Source: Calycina herbarum (taxonomy: Eukaryota; Ascomycota; Leotiomycetes; Helotiales; Pezizellaceae). Taken from it: a DNA stretch of 64,000 bases. Position 1 is the stretch's first letter. Every line of letters begins with the position of its first letter. Positions 46,117-58,415 of this stretch are shown in pieces. The stretch is from positions 496,001-560,000 of the forward strand of contig LLEY01000072.1 in NCBI GenBank assembly GCA_001414485.1, given 5' to 3'. The translations under genes and the position numbers were made by a program. A model generated the notes under the pieces. That model was not told the origin of the DNA, did not search any database, and was given only the letters and a program-made list of their open reading frames with translations.

Positions 46117-46333
46117 ACATTTTTGAAAGCTACGTTCCCCATTCAGAGCTTATTTCCTATTCGGGAAAATGCAATCCTAGTCGCTCATTGGCTGCCAACA
46201 ATATTACCCCGCAGTAGCCACCGATCACAAATCATACACATGTAATCAAGCATCTCACTCTCCATTTCCCAATAAGTGGTTCTAAAACGGCGTACATCCA
46301 AGTGTGCAATTCCTCAAAGTAGTATCTTTCACC

Positions 46334-48202
46334 ATGAATGGATTTAACGTACTTCTTCCCGCAGGTCCCTCAATCACTGTGCACAAAAGTTGGGATGTTC
46401 CGGGACGGAAGAAGAAAGCCCAAGGGAAGACGAGGATCTTTAGGGATAAAAATATCCGGATAAATTATGAGTCGGGAGGGAGGTTGGAAGAGCGACAGGA
46501 GAGGAATTTAAAAAACGAAACAAGTACTACACCGAGACATTTCGAGTTCATCCAGTCCTCCTCGCCAGGAACCAAGAATCCCCAAGTCCAGAAACTAGTA
46601 CGAATACATGTCAGGAACGACTATCTCCATCGAACCTCCCACCAATCTAGATCTCAACACTCAATAATAAAACCCAGTCCGCCGAAGTCATCCAGTTCCT
46701 CTCCGCCCAACCAATCAATCGCCCTATTTAAGTCTCCAATACCCCCCCTGATAGGCAACCCCACATCCCTACAAACATACACCTATCCCATACCCCTTTC
46801 TCCTTCCGCCCATATACTATTAGAATCCTACCTTACTCATACGCCTCCCCGTGTTTACCCACTGGAATCATGTCTCAAATCTAATCCACTAAGGTATGCC
46901 TCGATTCCTTTCCTCCCTCTTCTCAACTCCCAAAACTTCAGTCTTTCTCGAAGAAGAAAACTGACTCCACAGGTCACCCGAATGGTTTTGGAAGGCAGTA
47001 GGCGATGAAGCTATGCTCATGGGGATTCTTTATGCGGGCGCTTTGTATAAGGCTATGCGGGAAGGGAGGGGTGAGTCAAGGGAGATGTGGGAGTATGAGG
47101 GACGGTGTGTTCGAGTTGTGAGGAGGAGGCTGGAGACGGAAGAGGAGGGTAAGGGAGGGGATGAGGGGATTGGGGCTGTTACTTGTTTGGCTCTTGGGGA
47201 GGTGAGTACTCTCTTTTCTTCTGAGAGAGATGGATGGGATGGGGACAGGGTATTGGTGATGAGGGGCTGACTAGTAAAAGGCAATAGCAGGACGACCGAA
47301 CCTCTGGAGAGTCCACATGGAAGGCATCAAAGAGATGTTGAGATTGAGGAAATCGAAGAGGCCGTTGGCGAAAATGATTGAGGCTAAGATTCGACGGTAT
47401 GTTTTCTTTGCTTTCCCTCACCCTCTCTATCCCCCTCACCATCTCTATTTCCACTTCCTAACCATTTACATTTCCCTTGTACTAACAAAATCCAAGAGCC
47501 GACATAACAGGAGCAATAGATTACTTCACTCCCCCAATCCTCCCCTCCACGCCCTCCTCTCACCCTCCAATTTGGGATACCCTTCCCACATCGCTTCGTG
47601 TCTCTTTAACCCAGGATTCCAAAACTTACTTCGCCACAACTTCTATTTCTCCAGCTCTCGTCCCTATACTTGCGGACTTAGTACTATTCACACAAACCAT
47701 CTATTTTGCTTCGGAAAACAAAATTCGTCTAGATCCCGAGATTTTTACAGAATGTTTATACAGCTTAGAGGGTGCACTACTTTCTTTCCCTTCTTCGCCA
47801 ACCCCGACTTCATCCCCATCAAACTTAGATAAAGTAACCCGTCTAGCCTCCCTCCTCTACTTGAAAGCTATACTCCAAGAATTTCCACATTCAAATACCG
47901 GACCACGAGTTCTTCTGCAAGAACTCCGAGATTCCCTGGTCGGTTTACATATGCAAAGTTCGGTAATTTTGGAAGAGGAGAGAGAGTTGTTGGTTTGGAG
48001 TGCGACTGGGGGGGCTTGTTTTTCGGGTGAGGAGGGAGAGATGAGAGGGTGGTTTGTGGGGTTTTTGAGAAGGGTTGTTGAGGTGGATTGGGATGGGGAC
48101 AGGTATTCAGGACGGAGAGGGGAGATGGAGAGGCTGTTGAACTTGAAGGGTGTTTTTGGGGAGGCTTTTGAGATTGTGTGGAGGGAGGTTGGGATGCGAT
48201 GA
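46334..48202 (+). CDS. Fungal transcription-factor-like protein (DUF3468-type)
   Basis: Four exons (46334-46893, 46973-47201, 47281-47396, 47497-48202) encode 536 aa without a break. Introns are about 79, 79 and 100 nt, the last with an ACTAACA branch site. The N-terminal part is basic (KTRIFRDKNIRI) with a block FEFIQSSSPGTKNPQVQKLVRIHVR. A proline/serine linker leads to the regulatory-domain-like region: SPEWFWKAVGDEAMLMGILYAGALYKAM, GAVTCLALGE, WRVHMEGIKEMLRLR, then helical C-terminal segments. This is the arrangement of fungal proteins with a transcription-factor regulatory region but no visible Zn2Cys6 cluster. Target genes are unknown. The gene is intact. Confidence 0.68.
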
Positions 48203-49794
48203 CCTGGGTTTATGAACTAGTGTTTGGATGAGTATAAAAACCTTTACACACTACTTCGGGGATTGAGCTGAGTACTGTTATTGCTTGTTATAACCATTGT
48301 AGAAGGGATTTGAGGAAGTGGGGGATTTGATAAGGACTTGAGGGCTTATAGTAGGGGCGATATTGTAATATTGAAGATAGGTTATGAGGGGGTGAAGATA
48401 TTAGAACTCTTCCCGTTTTAGTTGGGGAGGAGGATATGAATTGGGATGTGGATAGGGAGTAGGTAGGAGGGGGATGGAGAGGTTGGAAGATGCCTGAGGG
48501 ATTTTCGAATGTGTTGGGGGCAAGGCTTGGGTTGTGGATGTAGATATGGATGTGAATGTAGGGTTTAATGGAGGTTGAAAGGTTGTTAAATGTGAGGATG
48601 TTTTCAGAAGACTTTTGAGTGTGTCGGGGAAGGGTTGGGAAGGAAAACAATTAAACGGTAATTGACTATTTTACTCCTTAATTAATCGCAAATACCTAAT
48701 ATACCCCTAAAATAATATGTGGTGACAGCAATACCCTTATTTCTGTTACCCCTTAAACTTTTGCGCTAAAAGAAGGGTATTCTAGTCTTAAAAGAGGGAT
48801 ATTTAAGTCGGAAACACACTACTTTTACTCATTCATGATAACTTCGGAGTTATAGTCCTAGTATTCACTACTCTTCTATTTACTTTGCCCTAGCAAGTAG
48901 CCCCTAGAAATTATTTTATAACCTCTCGCTCCACCTCCCCCGCTCGGTAACAGGCCTTCGTAACTAATTGCGGAGCAGTATATCGTGGTAGTGGTGGTAT
49001 TTTAGCTAGAATAGAGGGAACAGCAACATCTTATAGTAAGATCTAGCATCTTGACGTACAAGCTTCAATTTACTGAAAAGATATATTGTAAAAATAAAAT
49101 AGTGAATATTTGCTAACAAAAATACCTCCCTTTTCTAACAGGAATACCCCTCTTTTTTAAGGGGTAATGAAACAAGGGCATTGTTGCCGCCACCTTATTT
49201 TAGGGTTATACTATGTATTTATATTCAATTAGGTGGTAGAATAGTCAATTACCAATAATTAAAAGATGAGAATAGGTTTGGTCTTGTGTTTTAAGGTAGA
49301 AGAGCAGGATTAAAATAAGACTTTTCGTTATTGTTCTACATACAGCTGGAGACAGCATTATTCTTCTACATAGCCTTGAACAATTAAAATCATTATACGA
49401 AATATTTGGAATAACTAAGTCTTCTAAAATAGTTGAGTTAATTGTTCCAGGACATCTAGCACAACGTCTTCCCATTGTGTACTGTCACCGATGACCAAGA
49501 CTCTTACTAGATGAGAATGACATCTTATAAACACATAACTGACTAGATTAGCTCCACTTCTACAATTTAATTGATAAGTTAGTCTTCACTTCTTCACGAA
49601 GACATTGTACAAAGTGACCTTGGAGTTGCTTTTAGTACTATCAGTAATAGATTTTCCAGACCTCCAGGAACCAGCGGGAAACCCCAAATACCCGTTTTGT
49701 GAAATCGTTGCTGCGAGACTAGCTCGTAACGTTGATTGTCTTTCCAGAAAGCACAACCAAGAGGCCAAATTTCGTCGAAGAAAAAAAGGAAGAA
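48203..49794. other. AT-rich intergenic with large inverted-repeat element
   Basis: Most of the gap is the inverted-repeat element 48657-49253. The segment 49254-49794 is AT-rich. On its minus strand a frame ends in ...LYNVFVKK near 49590, echoing the C-terminus of the next gene. Confidence 0.4.
48657..49253. mobile_element. ~600-bp palindromic element with long (~130-bp) inverted arms
   Basis: The left arm begins GGTAATTGACTATT at 48657. The right arm, read in reverse complement from 49253, begins with the same 14 bases. Similarity continues through taaccctaaaataa, gtggtgacagcaatacccttattt/gtggcggcaacaatgccctt and ttaccccttaaa. The interior is AT-rich without coding. The length and arms suggest a non-autonomous foldback element. 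A target duplication is not certain. Confidence 0.65.
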
Positions 49795-50609
49795 TCATAG
49801 ATTAGGTCCTTTCTTAACAATGACATTGTAATGCTTCAAAGATGTTAATAAGAATAGTTACGCAAGTTAGAGGTGCAATTATTTTCTTACATCGGTATCA
49901 AATTCTTGTCCGCAAATCCACTCGCTACTGCCGGTTTTAAAGTAGCATTTGTCTAAATAATCTTGTGCGTACGAGGCCATGTATCCTATATCCGGTTGAA
50001 TATCGTGAGGATTCTTCCAAAAATTGATTAGTTTCAGCCCTTTGAATTGAGAAGTTAACGGTTATTTTACATCGTTGCAAATCCAGAATGAAATGTCCCC
50101 CTGGTCCCAGTATCCCATCCGGGTGCAGTCTCGCGCCTTCAATGGGACAAGATAACGCTTGCCATCCCCGTACTTATGAGCATAGTCGATGGCAGCTTGT
50201 ACTTTCTTCCAGTCGTCAACAAAGTCCCAATGGTGAAAAGCCCTAGAATTTTGAGACATTAGCAATGGAAGAATTTGGACTTCTGCTTGCCGATTGATGA
50301 TATGGAATGGTAGAGTGTAAAAGGGAAAAGAAGGACAGATTGGAGAGTGGAAAAGTAGCGGAGCTTTCGCTTACATGTCAGCATCTTGGCAACAGTGTAT
50401 GCCATCCTTATTACGCTAATTTGGGGTCAGTGACTGTTTCCTTTAATTGAGCAAAACATAATGGAAGGAAAGAGAAGATTTACCTGATGGATGAGGCTAG
50501 TTTCGTTAATGGGAATTCTTGGCATGACAGAAGGAATAGCGGAAGCCATGACGACAGAAAGTAAAGAGAGGCACAAAGCCAAGAAGAATCCAAAGTTAAA
50601 ACAAGTCAT
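49795..50609 (-). CDS. Small secreted six-cysteine protein (candidate effector)
   Basis: Five exons (50609-50484, 50415-50375, 50242-50071, 50013-49891, 49833-49795) encode 166 aa in one frame. The signal peptide is FFLALCLSLLSVVMAS. The mature part shows DGIHCCQDADM, FHHWDFVDDWKKVQAAIDYA, ARDCTRMGYWDQGDISFWICND, DIQPDIGYMASYAQDYLDKC, SSEWICGQEFDTD and the end HYNVIVKKGPNL. Six cysteines would give three disulfides. Introns after CND and after FDTD match the paralog at 13907-14599; this copy has one more intron inside the DADM codon. The spacing of conserved blocks slightly recalls Hce2/KP4-like secreted folds, but this is a weak impression. Size, secretion and paralog turnover fit an effector or antimicrobial role. 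The reading frame is intact. Confidence 0.75.
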
Positions 50610-51972
50610 GTTTGTTTGTGGTGCGAGAAGGCTTGACAGTTTGTTTGTGAAAGATGTGTGTGTTAAAACATCTGCCAAGTTGTTGTTTCGTGTTGTGGAA
50701 AGGGAGGTGGAAGAGAGGAAGGACTCGAAGGCAGTTATTTATGCTATTGGAATGATCTTGTTTATTGTAAATAAGCGTAAGCAAAGAATAGACTGAATGA
50801 ATTCTACTGTTCGTTATCCACCTTGCTCTTCAACAGCTATTCGCGTATTCAATGGTTAGAATAAAGTGTGCAGTATTCGGTTATTCAACTATATTCGCCA
50901 CTCCTTTACTTCGTGGCGTAACTTTATACCAGTAAACTTTGTGCAAAAACTCGAAGATACGAGTGCTTGTTGTCCTAGTCTAAGAAAATCCTGGAAGTGT
51001 CGAAATGGGCTGGAACTCAGGCGTATTTGGAGTGCAGACCAGAAAGAAAGGGGCCTACATAGGAAGCCACGAATGTTACCATCCATTGGCTATTTGCAAT
51101 GGTTCTATTATTCAAAGTGCTCTTTTTTTAATTTACTAATGAATAAACGAGCTTCAATTCCCTCACCTAATTGTAAGTGAACATAGATCTACTCCCAAGC
51201 AGATCATGAGATCGTGAAGTTATTTTGAATAATTCTTCTACTTTTTTCAGAATTACAACCTTGGATCAGCAATCAAGGAAATACGCTGATATGGAGGAAA
51301 CCGCTTTTGATTTTTCCGAGCTGCTGGTTTCAATTTATCTTGCATCTACTTGACAAGATCATGCATGGGTAGTAGTGAGACGAATAGTTAAAGTGTGTGA
51401 ATTTCCAGCCCATGAATGGAACTTTCCGCATGGTATACTGAGTGAATATTCGTTGCCTTCTGCGTATTATCTTGGTTATTAAGTGAGTCGTGGTATTAAG
51501 TGATTATCTTACCATTTTTGCCTCCTCGCTAAAGGTGTCATCCGCTGCTTTGCCTCCGACACTCTTAAGTAAATAATTAATTCTACAACAATCAACGGTC
51601 GCAAAGACTTACTTTCTTATGTTTATCGTAGATCTAATTGAAATCCACCATACACCTGAAGGAATAGTTAACAGATAGTGTGGATGTCTGTCAAAACTTT
51701 TCAAGATTAAATACCCAGGTTTCAGTTAAGTTTCAAGGCAAAAAACGAATTCTTCGATTCCTAAGTATAAATAGTATCCATTCTCACTTAAACATAAGAC
51801 AATACGCATAGTGCGACAAGTATAAGGAATCCTCTCAGCTAGTTCTGCTTGTTCAGAAGCTTTCATTGGCGTAGCGGCGTCTTCTAAGTGATTAATGAGG
51901 AGGCAGCCTCAGTCAAGGGTCTCTCCTTGATATTTATGCTGTTGGAACACATTGTATTTTCCCGCACATTTC
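50610..51972. other. Intergenic, no gene seen
   Basis: AT-rich spacer. The plus-strand frame at 50866-51180 has no supporting features. Confidence 0.35.
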
Positions 51973-52500
51973 ATGCTACAAAATCCTGCATCCTTGAACT
52001 CGAGATTGTGTATCCATCGCATTCCTTCAACCACGACCAGATTATTGGTACCTGCCTACCATAATCAATCAAAGCAATGCCAAAGAGCAGCTCCCAAACC
52101 CCCAAAACAGAAAACTTTCTCCCCTAGTCTCCTCGAATCTCCCATACCCATACCCACACCCACACCCACACCCCCAAAAAAGACAAAAAGACAAAGATGG
52201 AAACCTAGTTCAAAACCAGGCTTCCCCTCCCTATCCTCCCAGGAGACAGTAGAACGGTTTAGACGCCTGGCCAGTTGGTTATTCCCCCCAAAGAAATTCG
52301 AGTCTAGGTCCTTTGATCTCTCATCCTCCATTACCAAAGAAAATAATCCGTCCTCCCGCTTCAAGCTCAACAACATCACCTCAAGCGACATGATACTCAC
52401 GGCTCTTAGAACGTCAAATGTGTTCGAATCAAAAAAAGAAAGGCTTACAGAATACAACTTGACAGAACGAAAAAACAAGAGAAGACTGGTGGAGAGATAA
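51973..52500 (+). CDS. Hypothetical basic protein
   Basis: A single-exon frame of 175 aa from the ATG at 51973. It begins MLQNPASLNSRLCIHRIPSTTTR, which could be a mitochondrial presequence (basic, hydroxyl-rich, no acids). A low-complexity PIPTPTPTPP segment encoded by a microsatellite follows. The rest is a charged helical region (SLSSQETVERFRRLASWLF ... ERLTEYNLTERKNKRRLVER). I recognise no domain. The lack of stops over 500 bp and the patterned C-terminus support it being real, but chance cannot be excluded. If real, a mitochondrial protein is possible. Confidence 0.45.
   Translation: MLQNPASLNSRLCIHRIPSTTTRLLVPAYHNQSKQCQRAAPKPPKQKTFSPSLLESPIPIPTPTPTPPKKTKRQRWKPSSKPGFPSLSSQETVERFRRLASWLFPPKKFESRSFDLSSSITKENNPSSRFKLNNITSSDMILTALRTSNVFESKKERLTEYNLTERKNKRRLVER
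52139..52176 (+). repeat. Microsatellite (cccaya)n
   Basis: About six copies of a hexamer (cccata/cccaca) followed by a C-run. It encodes a PIPTPTPTPP stretch in the hypothetical gene. Confidence 0.7.
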
Positions 52501-52795
52501 AGTTTACTTTTCCCTTCTATATTCAACATTATATAACTTGCATTATTGTTTTCATCTCCCTCTCGTCATGCTACTACTAACTAGCCATCATCCAAATTTT
52601 TACGCTCCAGATGAAAAAACAAGAGACTGGTATCAAAAGTAATCTAAAAATCCCTCCATATCCCAAAACGCCAGGTGCCTCAGCGACCAATATTAAAAAG
52701 AAAAACTGGCGCCGTCATGGAGCCAAAATATCGACAAAAAATAAAACAAGAAAAAATGCAAAGGATTGCTATCCTGCAAGTATAACAATCAATGC

Positions 52796-54740
52796 TTAAA
52801 CAGCATTCTCACCCCTCTTCTCCTCACCCACCGCCACCACATCCTCGTCACTCGATCCAAGCGGTGACCCCGTAGGCGCGAACGAACTTCTTTGACGGAT
52901 TCGAGAACCATAAACGTAGAAGCAGATAGGAATAGGCACCAAGAGCGCCGCCACACATCCAAGAAGAGTACTAGCCCAGTTGACACCCAATCCATTGAAC
53001 ATATAAGTCGCGAAAAGAGGGAATACAGCGCCAGCAATCGATCTCAAGAGAGTATTCGCTGCAATAGCCGAAGCGGCGAACATGAGATAGGCATCGACGA
53101 TGTAATTGAGAGATTGTAAGAAGATGGCAAGGAGACCGAAGCCAGTGAAGAGACCGGAGAGAGTGGGGACTATCCAGTGGACTGACTCTTTGTATCCGGA
53201 CCAACCGAACCAGAAGAGTCCTAGGGTGAAGGAGACTCCGCCTGCGATCACCGGGGGAAGACGCCATTCTGGGACGACGACGTTGTTGTTTGCGAGGAGT
53301 TTTTTGTTGTATGACGGTTGAGTGAGGATTACGTAGATTCCGGCAATGATCATACCGATAATCATACCGAAATAAGGCAGTCCCGCGATACCGGGTTTCA
53401 TTCCGTGAATTTGTTGGAAGACGATGGGGTATGCTGTTAGAAAAAGATAGAGCAGTCCGTAGATGAACGACATGTAGATGGAAAGGAGAAGCACGATTGG
53501 TTCCGAGATGAGGATTCGTAGTGGACGACTGAAATTCTTGTTAACGAGCTCGCGGAAGTCGATTTCAATTTCCTCTTGCTTGGCGTGGATGCCCCAGTTC
53601 TTGGTTCTGCGACGGAGTTCTTCGGCTTTTTGAACGAGGATGACTGGTGGGTAGGTTTCCTCGAGAAATAAAAGGTCGAGGAAGAAGGCGACGAATCCCA
53701 GGATGGCAACGATCCACTCTGTCCAGCGCCATCCAAGGTGAGAGTCGACAATAAATCCACCGATGAATGGAGCGAGGAGAGGACCAGTGAAGACTGTCAT
53801 GGAGAAGACAGTGATGGCCATTCCTCGAGTTCTGTTATCAAACATATCAGAAAACACTGCTGCTACGACTGCAAGAGGGCAGGCACCAAAGACACCTAAT
53901 CAAATTAGCTTTTTGGAAATTCGATTGCAAGATGTATTTGTACTGACCTCCCCAGAATCTGCATATCAAAACAGTTTGCAAGTCCTTTCCAACAGCGACT
54001 GCGACTTGAAATATGGAAAACCCAAACATGCCAACAACAAGTGGTAGTCGTCTTCCTTTCAACTCACTGAGAGGCGCCCAGAAGAGGGGTCCCACAGCGA
54101 AACCCAAAACGTAAAATGATAAGCCTAACAGACCAACTTCGGTGGAAACGTGGAATTGTGAAGAGACGGCAACTGTGGCCGTTGAAAATATACTCGAGGT
54201 AAAGGCAGAAACGAAGGTTGTGAATCCTAAGATGGCGGCCGTGAAAATTCTGGGGTATGAATTAGCATCGGGTATAATTGTATGAGAGCCATTGGCAACG
54301 TACTTTTTTTTCATGGGCCAATTCTGGGCGTGCATGGGATCATCCGGGCCAGAAAATTCCACAACATATTCCTCTCTATCTGGTAGAGCTGGGGGAAGGG
54401 ACTTTCCCATTCCCATTTCAGGTAAAGGTCTCCGACTATCTCTGCTCTTTGTGGTGGGTGACTGTCCAATGGTGGCCGCATGTTGACTCTTGGCTGTATG
54501 TATCCTGCTTAGTACTGTTGGGTGACGTTCGAGATCTCGTTGTGTTGGTACTCTGCTCATGCTACCTTCCCGCTGTCTCTGTGATCGGGTGGCATCTGAG
54601 GAGGAGGTGGAAGCGGAAGAAGCTGTTGGGATCCTTTCGACTTCGTGGCTCAGGCGATTGTGGGCTGTTGCTGGTACGGGAAATCGCTCTGGGGAAGCAT
54701 CCCTCTCGTTGCGTATCATGTTCTGATCGGCGTCGTTCAT
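52796..54740 (-). CDS. MFS drug/polyamine:H+ antiporter (DHA1 family)
   Basis: Three exons (54740-54304, 54249-53948, 53895-52796) encode 612 aa. A long, charged, cytoplasmic N-terminus (about 160 aa, Ser/Arg-rich, ending FSGPDDPMHAQNWPMKKK) is typical of DHA1 transporters related to yeast Tpo1 and Flr1. Twelve helices follow. Motif A is seen as PLSELKGRRLPLVVGM between helices 2 and 3, and the antiporter motif C as TGPLLAPFIGGF in helix 5. The central loop carries EETYPPVILVQKAEELRRRT. The C-terminus is short and acidic. By family it exports drugs, toxins or polyamines across the plasma membrane using the proton gradient; the actual substrate is unknown. The two introns are short and canonical. 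Nothing is broken. Confidence 0.87.
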
Positions 54741-56888
54741 TGTGGCGGTCTACTCTATACGACTCCTTGTGTTGTTGTATCCGGCACAATGGCAATGGGG
54801 GTGGTTGAACGGGATTTTGCAGATGCGGAGAGAAAGTGGAGGAGGAGGGAGTGACTTGTTATTTATTGCAAGTGCGCCATGCCATGGCAGTCCAGATAAA
54901 AATGAGCCGGTGTCAAGGCCGAGGCCGAGAACTATTTCTAATCCCGGTCAGAAGCACTAGCCCCGCAATGGAATTAAGAGAAGCAAGTGTGCCGCGGCCA
55001 GCAGCTGCAACAGGCTGAGATGGAGATAGATGGACTTTCGCTCTGAACTTTGGCCGATGGGTGTCGAGTCGATGCCCAATAATGGATATGGTGGGGTCGG
55101 ATGCTGGCCAATCAAAGTGGCACCGTCAAGAGCTTGGGGCGCAATTAGATCGCAGCTTAAACGAGCAAAACCATGACGGAGATAACTGACTGACTGACTG
55201 TACTGTGCCGTGGTGGCAGATATTTATGTCAGCAACATTTCTCGGGACCGAGTAGTACGGACGCCCGTAGCAACACACAATCCCCAAAAAAATGGCCTGA
55301 TATCGATTCATATATTTTCAGGATAATTAATTATGAGCGAAAGGATGTTGTAAATTCCTTAACAAAAAAAGACCTTGTTGTGGTGACCATACACAAGATC
55401 TGCACAATGACGAGACCCTGAGGTGCAGAAATCGGAATGCCCTCCCGGAAGCTTACTTATCTCCAACGCGCTCAGCCGCGGCTCCTTGTGGATTTCCTTT
55501 GCAGACTTTTACAAAAGGGAACATTTCTATGGGGCCTCCTAGAGCCGAATCACCGAGCCAACAATGCAGCTTCTCCAATTTCTGATGAATCATCAAGAAA
55601 GGGGGTGGGATAATTTTATGAAAAAGCCTTAAACCCGTCCCAAGAGACCGTTCTTCCGAGCTTACAACACATAGTTGCCACGCATGGCAGATACGCTTCT
55701 TATATATTTCCGACGGATTGGAAAGCTTCCTTTACGTCATGCCTCGGCATATGCACTCGGTAGACTCGGTCCTGGTTAGTGCCAAGAAAAGTTTTTTTTT
55801 TGACAAGAGGTCAAGACGTTTTGGAAGAAAGGGGTTCGTTTAGAGCTTCTTCCGCTGTGGATGTTTTGTAAAACCGATGCTTGCCGACAGACAGAGAAGA
55901 AGTTTATTTAGGAAGAATTCAGTGATGAGAATTGGAAGTATTTTCTGAAAGGGTCGATGAACGAACGACAGAACCTTAAATTAAACGACCGACCTTTTCG
56001 GACTGGTGCTATTTTTGGGGGGGTGTCTCTACGTATGAGAAAAAAGACGCCGATTTGAGGCACAGGCCACCCTACAAAACCTCACCCTTTCCACGATACC
56101 ACGGCATATTGCGTAGTCAAAGAAAGTCACAAAAATACAACAAAATTCTAATCGATCCTTAGAACCGTCTTGAAGAAGTGTCTCAAGTCTTACAACTTTT
56201 CAACTGGTGGTTGTGGTTGTATTGAGGTAGAAGCTGGTGTACCTCAAATCGGCGTCTTTTTTCTCATACGTAGAGGGTGTTTCCTCTTCAGAGTCGTGCC
56301 TTCCTTTGATGTAGACGGCGAGTTTGGGAAGGAGCGAGTTTAACCTCTGGTTGGTGGGTTGAGTCCAACCTAAAAGTCGGGAAGTGCGTCCGAATTAGCG
56401 GCACCACATCGGTCAATGACTTTCTGAACCCTTTTAGGACCTCAATTCATTATGGTTTTATTGTTTCAACATGTTGCAATTTTCCATAATTATTTCACTT
56501 CCTCTTACGAAAATTCTAAATTATCTCTGTTTTTCCTTGCGATGTGCCCCCGTAAAGCTGGGTCGCTCCGGGCCAGACCAGGCTCGTCCTCTTGTGTGAC
56601 CATGGCGCTTCGAGAAGTTCCATGCTTCAATTCAAGAGGTCGAAAGCGGGAGTGGCGCGCGCTTAAAAGTGTGCGCAATACAGTAAGTAATTACAGGGAA
56701 TGAAACATCTTCAACCTTAGTGGCCTTAGGCGCGCATGTAAAGTATGAACCGTCGCAAACCCGCCATGTATTTCTATTTCAGCAACCGATTCTTTTTTTC
56801 CAACAAGCTTCAATCTCGTCATCTTCAGAAAAGGCGAGATTCCCTATTGCGTTGAGAACTCTAAATTTCACCACTCGATAAGTGGTCA
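54741..56888. other. Intergenic with a perfect-TIR MITE
   Basis: Apart from the MITE at 56027-56275 I see no gene. A pyrimidine-rich or purine-rich leader is not obvious for either flank. Confidence 0.35.
56027..56275. mobile_element. MITE, 34-bp perfect terminal inverted repeats, GGTGT target duplication
   Basis: The arm CTCTACGTATGAGAAAAAAG... (56027-56060) is exactly the reverse complement of 56242-56275. GGTGT lies directly outside both ends (56022-56026 and 56276-56280). The element is 249 bp and non-coding. Perfect arms suggest a young insertion. Confidence 0.8.
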
Positions 56889-57888
56889 ATGGTCGACTCA
56901 TCACTTACTCAACAAACAAACCACACGATGACAGCCACCGAAAACTTGAACAACCCACCACCATGGCTCATCTTTCTCGACGAAGAAATAGCAGAAGTTG
57001 ATAACATCTGTATATACAATGGCAACGTCGACAAAATCATGAAAACCTTCCTCCTCTCAGAAAACCCAAGTCTTGCAAACGAGACAGCCCATCAATTCGA
57101 CAAGTTCTACTGGGAGACACATATACCGGCATATTCAGTACCCGCTGAATATTACTATCCCAATCGACAAATGGCCGCTTATCTCGAGAAAATCTATAAC
57201 TGCATATTCGAACTCGCGGCTATGATTTCAAGCGATGATATTAAGCAGGAGATGCTTCTACACTTACTGCTTGAATTACGAAAGCTGCTGGGAAGGGGAT
57301 TGTGATTGATGGTGTAGGTCGACATTGCTGCGATCGATAGAACGAAAGAAAGCTGATGAAATCAATAGAAGGACTGTCTCTGGATCAATGACCCTATGCT
57401 CTCAGACTCAATAGAAGAGATTTACCGAGGCCGTCATGGTATATCCCAGTGCCAAAAATCAACAATACAAACTAAGAACACACAGTATCCAATTATGAAG
57501 CACAATACCTTGGCTTCGACGAAAAAACCAGCGATTTCTTAAATCTAACATCCTTCCTCGCATTCTGTTTCCAAAACGGAAAATTCGCCGATAACGAGTA
57601 CCGTTACAAGTACCTAGAAATAGATCTTTCTCTCTAGGAGGAGCTGGAACTTGGAGAGATGAGGGACTGTCGAGTTAAGGTTGCTGCGAACTATATTCTG
57701 AAGGCTGGAGAAGCTATTTATGAAGATTTTGTCAAGGAGAATGAGAAGAAGAGGAGGGGGAAATGGGAGGTTTGGGCTAAGACGTTTAGAGGGTATACAG
57801 AGATGTATGAGAATGTTGGCGATGTTGCAATGACTTCGTTGGCAGGTAAGGTTTATGTGAAGATGAAGAGGATAGATCCTGGTGTTTA
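56889..57888 (+). CDS. DUF3632-like protein, exon structure uncertain
   Basis: Exon 1 from ATG 56889 encodes TENLNNPPPWLIFLDEEIAEVDN and a helical stretch ending LLHLLLELRKLLGRG. Downstream in-phase pieces are CLWINDPMLSDSIEEIYRG near 57380-57420, YEAQYLGFDEKTSDFLNLTSFLAF and FQNGKFADNE near 57490-57600. The last is a C-terminal exon-like block (RVKVAANYILKAGEAIYEDFV, KWEVWAKTFRGY, VGDVAMTSLAGKVYVKMKRID) ending at 57888. This order fits the DUF3632 family of fungal proteins (unknown function). A TAG at about 57637 stands between blocks; a 40-nt intron (GTACCG...CTCTAG) would remove it. If that intron is not used, the gene is broken. The exact exons need transcript data. Confidence 0.55.
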
Positions 57889-58415
57889 GAGGGAGATGAG
57901 ATGAGGATTGTTTGGATAGGTATGTAATTTGTATCTTTGTGGTGTTAATTTCTTTGTTTCGGATGGATACCTGTGTTTTATAACTGTATAGTTCTACTAC
58001 ACTTATCTTAGTAGCGATACAATGAGAGGCGTAATGTCTTCGAGCACTTTCATACCTGCCCCTCTCGTGATATCCACTTGACCAAGCGACCTGGTCATTA
58101 TCACAAGATTACGGATTCTTTTAACAATTGCTTACGTACATTCAGTTTCTGGTAATACTCTCATGCGTGTAATTTTTGCCTTATAGTTCAAAGGCGTTGT
58201 TAGGTGATTTCGTGATCACGCCTTTCCGCGCCTTTTCAATGACACCTCCTAAAGAGGAATTAAAAAAGGCCAAAGATTCATAAGCTATTTCAAAATAAAG
58301 AAATGCCCTCAATTTCCGCCTATAAATACCCAGCCCCAAGAACATTCATAAGAACCCCATCAGTAAAGATTCACTCCGCCTCATTTCAAAATCCACACCC
58401 AAAAATCTCGCTAAA
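57889..58415. other. Intergenic, promoter of the next gene
   Basis: Contains the TATA box listed separately. No gene is seen. Confidence 0.3.
58321..58328 (+). promoter_or_regulatory. TATA box (TATAAATA)
   Basis: Lies 95 bp upstream of the ATG at 58416, in a good position for the isochorismatase-like gene. Confidence 0.55.
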
